64,000 nucleotides of DNA from Xestospongia bergquistia (taxonomy: Eukaryota > Porifera > Demospongiae > Haplosclerida > Petrosiidae). The stretch lies in contig OZ014412.1 in assembly GCA_963965975.1 (NCBI GenBank), positions 15,994,349 through 16,058,348 on the forward strand. Reading direction: 5' to 3'. Positions 57,058 through 64,000 of this stretch are shown piece after piece (the stretch's first letter is position 1; each line of letters begins with the position of its first letter). Both the position numbers and the translations under genes were made by a program. Below the pieces are notes generated by a model. The model saw only the letters and a list, made by a program, of their open reading frames with translations, was not told the origin of the DNA and did no database searches.

Positions 57058-59439
57058 ATGGCCAGTAAGTTGAACTTTATAAGTACCTTATACTTTTTCC
57101 ATCATCCACATGATACGTTCTTTGTGTGTGTTATGTTCATTAGTTTATTATGATGTTGATTCTTCATCTCTTCTGTTACAGCCAAGAGAACACAACCACC
57201 ACAAAGGCGGCGTCATTCGACCGATCGTAAGTTTCAGTAAATGAATGCAATATATGAATTTTGTTTTTTGGCCTATAGCTCCTGGTGCACCATCAAAGAC
57301 TGCCAGGATTGGTAAGTAGCTGTAGTTAATATATGTCAATTACTGTGTGTTTCTTTATAGATGGAAATCCCTCACAGGGAGGGGGTCCCTCCACTGGTAA
57401 GCCATTTTAAACTTATACTATAGTAGTAGTTGAGATTGTGTGTTAGTTGTAAAAGATCACCTAGACTCACCTTTATTAGACACAGGTCTGTTGTATAGTA
57501 ACTGTGTTCAGTTGTTTCTGAACTAAGGACAATATATTATTATGTGTGTCTGTTAAAATTTGGTGTTCTCTTTGTACAAAATTACGAGACAAACTTTACA
57601 TATTCATCAACGGCAGCAATGAATAATTTTTTGCCTATAGCTAATGGTGAGGTTACTTCACCATCCACAGAGCCCCAGGAGGGCTAAGTTGCTATAGTTA
57701 ATATATGTGAATTAGTGTGTTATTAAAATTCATACTACAGAAGTAATTGACATTGTGTGTTAGTTGTAATAGATCACCTAGACTCACCTTTATTAGACAC
57801 AAGTCTGTTGTGTTGTAACACAATTTAAACATGTTTGTAAGATATATTGTGTAAAGTATGTAATCTTTACAATACAATTTTTATTTCTCACTATAGATTT
57901 CTCTTCATTGCAAAGAAGGGGACTGGAAACCACCTACAATTGTAATCTAATATACTATCAATACTTGTTTGTTTAAAATAATAATGTTTATTAATGTTGT
58001 TTGTGTTCATGTTTTGATTGTATTTTTGTTACAGTTTTATCACCACTGCCAACACCAACACCAACACCACCACTAACAACAACAACAGCAACAACAACAA
58101 CAACAACAACAACAACTTCAGCAGGACCAACAACAAGGTAAATAACTAAACCAATTAGCCCCTTGCTTCCCATTGATGTGTACCCTCGTCATTAAAAACA
58201 CGGGCATAGTTACCAATGACGAGTATACACATTGCTTATCTTACATAATGTTTGGGACTCTAGTATTGCTGTATGGAAGCTGCTTTTTAACTAGATGTTT
58301 TTAGACAGCTAGATTGTAATGTAGAAGGACTGATACTCTCTATTAGCTATTGGTTGCAGACAGTATATACTCTATAGTTTATTTTACATCACCTTATTAT
58401 CAAGATATGTCATTCGATCAAAGGTAAGTGCAAACCACAAGTATAAACACACTACTGTTCTGTATTATCACCTAAAACCAATCACTAAAATACATAAAAT
58501 AGCATACAATACATTATTTACATAACAGACTATAATTGTGGTTGAACGTATTGCTAAAGCTTGTTATACTGGAGCCAAAGTCTTGAACTTGATTGATATT
58601 GATGGAGAGAGTTTTCACTGAAAACTGTATGAATGGCAATGCTGATGAACTCGATGAAATGGTTCAGGCATGTAAACACTTCAAACATTAAAATAAAACA
58701 GGAATAAAATAGGTTGCCATAATGAAGCCAAATTATACAACACGCCCACACTACTTGTAAAAAGACAGACTTGTTACCAACATATTCTACTATAGCAGCT
58801 GCACTAATCCCTATACTTTTAAATATATTCATCTGGTCTTTCATTAATACTTTTTATGGCGATACAACTATACAATTGATGAGGATACATCAAGTTATTT
58901 TATTCTATCAAACAGATAGAGAAGATGCCCATAAATCAGACTTTTATGAAATCTCATCAAATGCATCATTAGAAGAAATAATGGATATAACAATGTCCAA
59001 CTTCTGATATAATAAAAGGGTGGATTCTGGCTATTTGAGACTATATATATATATATATAGTGGCCTCTTTACAATTGTAGCAAATGAATAGACGAATAAA
59101 GTTATCTCCACATTACAATATCTCATGTAATTACATGTGTACTGTACTGAAGTTATACACATTTTATTGGAATTGTGTTATATTAATTATTTTCTCTTTA
59201 GTACTGAGACTTGGGAGCAAGTAAAAGAGTGGTAAGAGTTTGTACTTAATTTATATAACATTTTGAATTTACTTTGCTTTGCACTTATCATATATTATGA
59301 CTTGTACATTTTTTTATTTAGGATGGAGAGTAGAGCAAGGAACAAGTACCCCAAAATTGTTGACTTCCTAAAAAGACATTATAAATCCCTGAATGATGAT
59401 AATTTGGATCTGTGTCTAGATTTTCTTCCCCAAGTAAAG
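57058..59439 (+). CDS. 411-residue gene, second copy, last exon beyond the window
   Basis: Exons 57,058-57,064, 57,182-57,226, 57,279-57,311, 57,361-57,396, 58,035-58,137, 59,202-59,231 and 59,322-59,439 encode residues 1-124, as in the first copy. The last exon would lie near 64,913 if the repeat continues, outside the window. Confidence 0.6.
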
Positions 59440-59560
59440 GTATATAACTATATATTATTTCATGTACTCTAGTCTGTTCACATGTTTGTATGAGCTATTT
59501 ATATGGACCATTGAGTTCAGTATGAAGTGCTCCTTTAATTATATATATATATATATATAT

Positions 59561-59596
<36 letters not shown>

Positions 59597-59695
59597 GTGA
59601 TAGCACTTTTAAAGCACTTTGCTATACAATAAGTGATATGTAATAGCATGGATGAGTGGGTGTGCTGTGCTATCTGTAGTGTAGCACCAGGTAAT

Positions 59696-62600
59696 TGTGA
59701 AGGATTAGATAGAAGAAGTCTGGTGCTACACAAGCATAGTTAGTCACCAAGTTGACAGGGTAATTTTAATATCACAAAAAGACTAATTTATTACAAAAAG
59801 AACAGAGTTTAAATAGTGTACAACACAAAGAACAGTGTAAATGAAAAAGTAACACTAGTGAAAACTAGCGCTAAGAAATATATATCAACACACTTAACAT
59901 AAATTACAAGAACAATAGAGGTACTTACTAAAATACGCAATTGGATGGTCGTCCTCATTTTCGTCTGTTTGGATTAAAACTGCGCCGATTCCCCGATCAG
60001 AAGCATCAGTTTGTGAAATAGATACTCGGGAAAAATCAGGAGCTCTCAATACTGGGGCAGAACATAATAATCTCTTCAGTTCAACAAAGGCTTCTTCGCA
60101 CTGAGGGGTCATACTACCCTATTGGGAGCAGACTTCCTCGTGAGATCAGAGAGTACCGATGAGACAGTAGCATATCCCGGGATAAATTTTCGATAGTATC
60201 CCGTAAGGCCTAGGAAGGCTCTTACATCTGTTTTTAAGCCTGGTGTTGGAAATGTTTGCACTGCCTCCACCTTAGTAGTTTCAGGGCAAATCAAACCATT
60301 ACCCACAACATGTCCCAGGTAAGTGCATTGACACATCACAAATTGGCACATACTCGGCTTTGCCGTGAGTCCAGCTCTACGTAAACGTTTAAAAGTTTCG
60401 ATTAGGTAGATGAGATTGTCTTCCCATGATCCACTAAAAACAACTAAGTCGTCCAGATAAGCTGCTGCAAATGCACCACAGCCATCAACCAGGTAATCCA
60501 TCTTCCTTTGAAACGTTGCTGGGGCACCCTGCAACCCAAATGGCATCACATTAAACTGATACAGGCCAAATGGTGTGTTAAATGCAGTCTTGGGACGATC
60601 TCTTTCAGAAACTGGAACCTGCCAGTATCCACAAGTCATATCAAATGTACTGATATATTTACTCTGCCCTAATCCATCAATTAGCTCGTCAATCCTCGGC
60701 ATCGGATACGTGTTGGACTGTGACACAGAGTTTAATTTTCGATAGTCCACACAGAGTCGTAGCGAGCCATCCTTTTTGTTAACAATAACAATTGGGGACG
60801 CCTACTCACTTGATGAATGTTCAATAATTCCACCTGCTAGCATCTGCTGCAGTTCTGCCTTTACCGCATCTCGGTAGGCATGTGGTAGTCTATATGGTGG
60901 GAGACGAACTGGTAGGCCTGATCCTGTCTCAACATGATGCACCGTCAAATTTCTCCTCCCCGGTGTATTTTGTAACACATCTGTAAATTGCCTGATCACT
61001 TCATAGAGCTTCTGCTTCTGATGAATGTCCAGTTGTGTCCCAACTGACGGTTGTCCTGCTGGATCCTCGTTCCACACAGGTATCTTTTCCTCTCGGATAT
61101 CATCATCTATTCCGTCCACAAAATAGTTAGCTTCTGACACTTTAGTCACATGAAATTTCCGCAACATGTTCACATGGAAGATTCTGTTTCTCTTCCTCCT
61201 GTCATGCATGTCAATAATGTAGTCTACTTTACCACTTCTCTTCACTACCTCATACGGCCCTTGCCATTGAGCAAGTAGCTTACTCGTAGCCGTGGGTAGC
61301 AACACCAGTATCTGGTCTCCTGGCTGGAATTCCCGAACATGAGCATTCCTGTCATACCAGTTCTTCTGACGTTCCTGAGCTTGTGCAAGATTCTGCTGAA
61401 CCAGCTCTGTCATCTTCGTCAGCTTCTCTCATGTTAGTAAGACATAAGACATGATGTTATCATCTTCCGATTTGCTGGCTTCCCATGATTCTCTCAGTAT
61501 GTCCAGCAGTCCTCGTACATTATGTCCATACAACAGTTCGAATGGTGAGAACCCAGTTGACGCTTGCAAGACTTCTCGATAGGCAAATAAAATGTAGGGG
61601 ATCAATTTGTCCCAATCTCTCCCTTCCTTTGCAGCCACCTTACGTAGAATTGTCTTCAATGTTTGGGTAAAACGCTCCACTAGGCCATCAGTTTGTGGAT
61701 GGTATGGAGTGGTGCGTATTGGGTGGATATGGAGTAGTTGGTACAATTCAGCAAGCAATTGTGAGGTAAAGTTACTACCTTGATCCGTCAGTATCTCCTG
61801 AGGCACCCCAACTCTGGCAAATACTTGGACTAATTCTTCTGCTATGTGTTCCACGTCAATACGCTTCAGTGGTATAGCCTCCGGGTAGCGAGTAGCATAA
61901 TCGCAAATGACTAGTACGAATTGATTAACGCTCCTACTCTTGGGTAGTGGTCCAATAATATCCATTGCAATTCCCTTAAAAGGTTCTCCCACAATTGGAA
62001 GAGGTATCAGTGGCGCACGTTGTACTCCCTTGTTATTTGACTTCTGACATTGCAGACAACACTTGCAATATTCTTCCACATCCTTGTAGAGAGTAGGCCA
62101 ATAGAATCTTTGTAGGATTCTACGTCTCGTTTTCTCCTTATCCATATGACCAGCAAGAGGAATTTCATGGGCTAACTCCATTACTTTCCTCCTACATGCC
62201 TTTGGAAGAACCAACTGCTCGACATCCATCTCTCCATCGTCTCTACCTGGTGGTGTCTACCTTCTATAAAGGAGTCCATCACGATGATAGAATTTAGACG
62301 TCGTGAGACTGGGTGATTTATCGGTATATTTATGAATACTGAGTAACAACTTGTCTTGCTCTTGCAACTCCTTTAATGTTGCTGCAGACAATGCCAGTAC
62401 ATGTTTATCTGATTTCTCTTCATCTTGTTCCCAATATTGTTGACGGAGCTTTCTTTTATCTCCTCTCGTCAGCTTAACTTTCTCCTTTCCTGGAACAAAA
62501 ATATCATTATCAAAACTGTTACTTAGGTTCATCATCTCTTCTTCTGAGTCTTCTCCAGTTGACTCTACTGAGCTTGGCAGTACTCCAGACTCTGCTTCCT

Positions 62601-64000
62601 TCTCGGCTATAACAGACTCTTCCTCTCTCTGTTGGCGAGCTCGAGCGCGAGTCATTACTACCATAGCATCAACTTGTGTTTTCCCCAATGCTGTCTCTCC
62701 AAGCAAATGGGTCAACTCTGGAACATCAGTCCCCAAGAGAACATCAACTGGTAACGTCTCCGATACAGCCGCCTCAATGCTGATTGGATGTCCGTCTACT
62801 TTAATCTCCACGAGGGGATATAGAACCGTGTCTCCATGAGCACACCTAATAGTTACTGCATCTCCCTCCACAATCTTGTCCTGTGGTACAAGGTCCTTGT
62901 GCACCATGGTCTGTGAACAACCAGTGTCCAGGACAACCTTTTCGACCCTCCGTCCCTCTACTAGACCAGATTTGTAGACGTCTCTTTTGACAAGTCTTCT
63001 CCCAGCTGGCCTTACGTGGCTCGAACCACAGAATAATGCCGCCGATGGACATTTTAATGCAACGTGGCCCCTCTGTCCACATTTATAACATCTGATAATA
63101 TTTTTACCTGTCTTATCCTCATTCTTTTGTGGGGTCTCGCCTGCCTCTTCTGTTTTCCGTCCTTTCCGGCAGTCCTTCACTAGATGACCATGTTACCGAC
63201 ACGTATGGCAATGCCATGGTCCGTCATTCCTCCTGTCCAGGTCCGACTCACGTTTTCTGAACTGTTCATACTCGTCAGCAAGCTCTCCTGCCTGCAGACA
63301 TGTCTTGGGTTTCTTCTCACTAACCCACACTCGCACATCTCTTGGAACAGCATTCAAGAACTGCTCCAGACAAATCACTTCAGCCATCTCTTCAACTGTG
63401 TGACACTCCCACATCCACTTTGCTTGAAGCTTGCCTATTCTCATGGCTAATTCCCTGTTCGTCTCATCACTCCTACGAACAGTTGCTCGAAATTTCCGGC
63501 GATACACTTCAACGTTAAGATCGTACCTTGTAAAGATGGCTGTCTTGATCGACTCGTAACTTTCAGCATCTATTGTCGCCATAGCTGCAAATGCCAACTG
63601 AACCTTTCCCATCAATTGTGGTGCCAGATACTGCGACCAATGCTCCTCTTCTATTTGATGAGCTCTCATGATCCTCTCAAATGTCATCAAATATGCTTCG
63701 ATGTCATCCTTCTCTTTTAGAGGGACCATTTTTACTTCTAGACTTCCTGATGTCCTCGATGATGTCGTTTGAGCCCCTCTAGCAATCTGCACTAGTGATT
63801 CCATTTGCTCCTTCATCATATCCATCTTTGTTTGGACTTCCTTTTCTCTCTGAGCACGCTCGGCAGCAATTTCTTCCTCATGTTTACGCCGATCGTCCAT
63901 TAACGTCTGTAAAATCTTCTTAAAACTTTCAGCTGACATTTCTTTATGTTGCTTGTAGCTACGTCCCGAGCGAGTTGTCATATAACCTGCAAATAAGCGT
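59696..64000 (-). mobile_element. Gmr1-like retrotransposon, second copy, cut by the window end
   Basis: 3' LTR 59,696-59,922, RNase H 59,894-60,112, RT 60,109-60,750, integrase end plus RT start 60,802-61,413, integrase 61,429-62,229, protease 62,257-63,180 and gag 63,193-63,981. All stops and the frameshift match the first copy. The primer-binding site and 5' LTR lie beyond base 64,000. Confidence 0.88.

Larger units (their letters stand above)
40014..64000 (+). repeat. Second copy of the 40,013-bp-spaced direct repeat
   Basis: This is the second copy of bases 1-23,987. The junction with unit sequence not seen in copy 1 is at about 40,013/40,014, but the window start hides whether homology extends further left. 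The copy is still running at base 64,000. All features listed for the first 24 kb apply here with 40,013 added, including every disabling mutation. Confidence 0.95.

Overview
The window looks like nuclear DNA of an invertebrate animal. It is AT-rich, gene-poor and full of mobile elements. Its genes are split by very short GT-AG introns (39 to 48 bases in the clearest cases), and an inositol-monophosphatase relic has animal-type motifs. A demosponge such as Amphimedon is my best guess, from the tiny introns and gene style; this is inference. I saw no prokaryotic operon, CRISPR array, tRNA or rRNA gene.

The largest structure is a direct repeat. Bases 1-23,987 recur at 40,014-64,000 at a constant offset of 40,013. 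I found no difference at any point compared, including AT microsatellites. This is either a very recent tandem duplication or an assembly artefact, so every feature in the first 24 kb appears twice.

Layout of one unit. 1-3,380: diverged direct and tandem repeats. 3,844-6,529: a decayed pogo/Tigger-type transposase C-terminus, then a run of phase-1 mini-exons, ten tandem 114/115-bp modules that each carry an exon, and a terminal exon with a complete ING-like PHD finger. 7,938-9,461: a small spliced ORF with a hAT-type MITE in its second intron. 9,000-9,954 and 15,187-16,139: a segmental duplication of short Pro/Arg-rich exons, with a third, better preserved copy at about 17,120-17,420. 10,051-10,356: a two-exon, 88-residue membrane protein candidate. 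10,920-11,202: an inositol monophosphatase pseudogene. 17,045-25,763: an eight-exon gene encoding 411 residues (Pro/Thr-rich N-terminus, helical block, coiled coil, C2H2-like end). Its last intron holds an antisense LTR retrotransposon (19,683-24,267). That element has gypsy-type proteins in copia-like order (gag-PR-INT-RT-RH) and a SCAN-like capsid, the signature of Gmr1-like elements.

Just after this gene's stop codon lies an 8.3-kb inverted-repeat composite element (25,770-34,102). It contains two copies of a decayed hAT transposase around a minisatellite of about 57 bp with a 1,027-bp higher-order period. From 34,100 to 40,013 come tandem arrays (61, 20, 169 and 108 bp, the last made of 45-bp palindromes), a TTF-type zinc-finger transposase relic and more diverged repeats. 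The second copy of the unit starts at 40,014 and runs off the window inside the retrotransposon gag.
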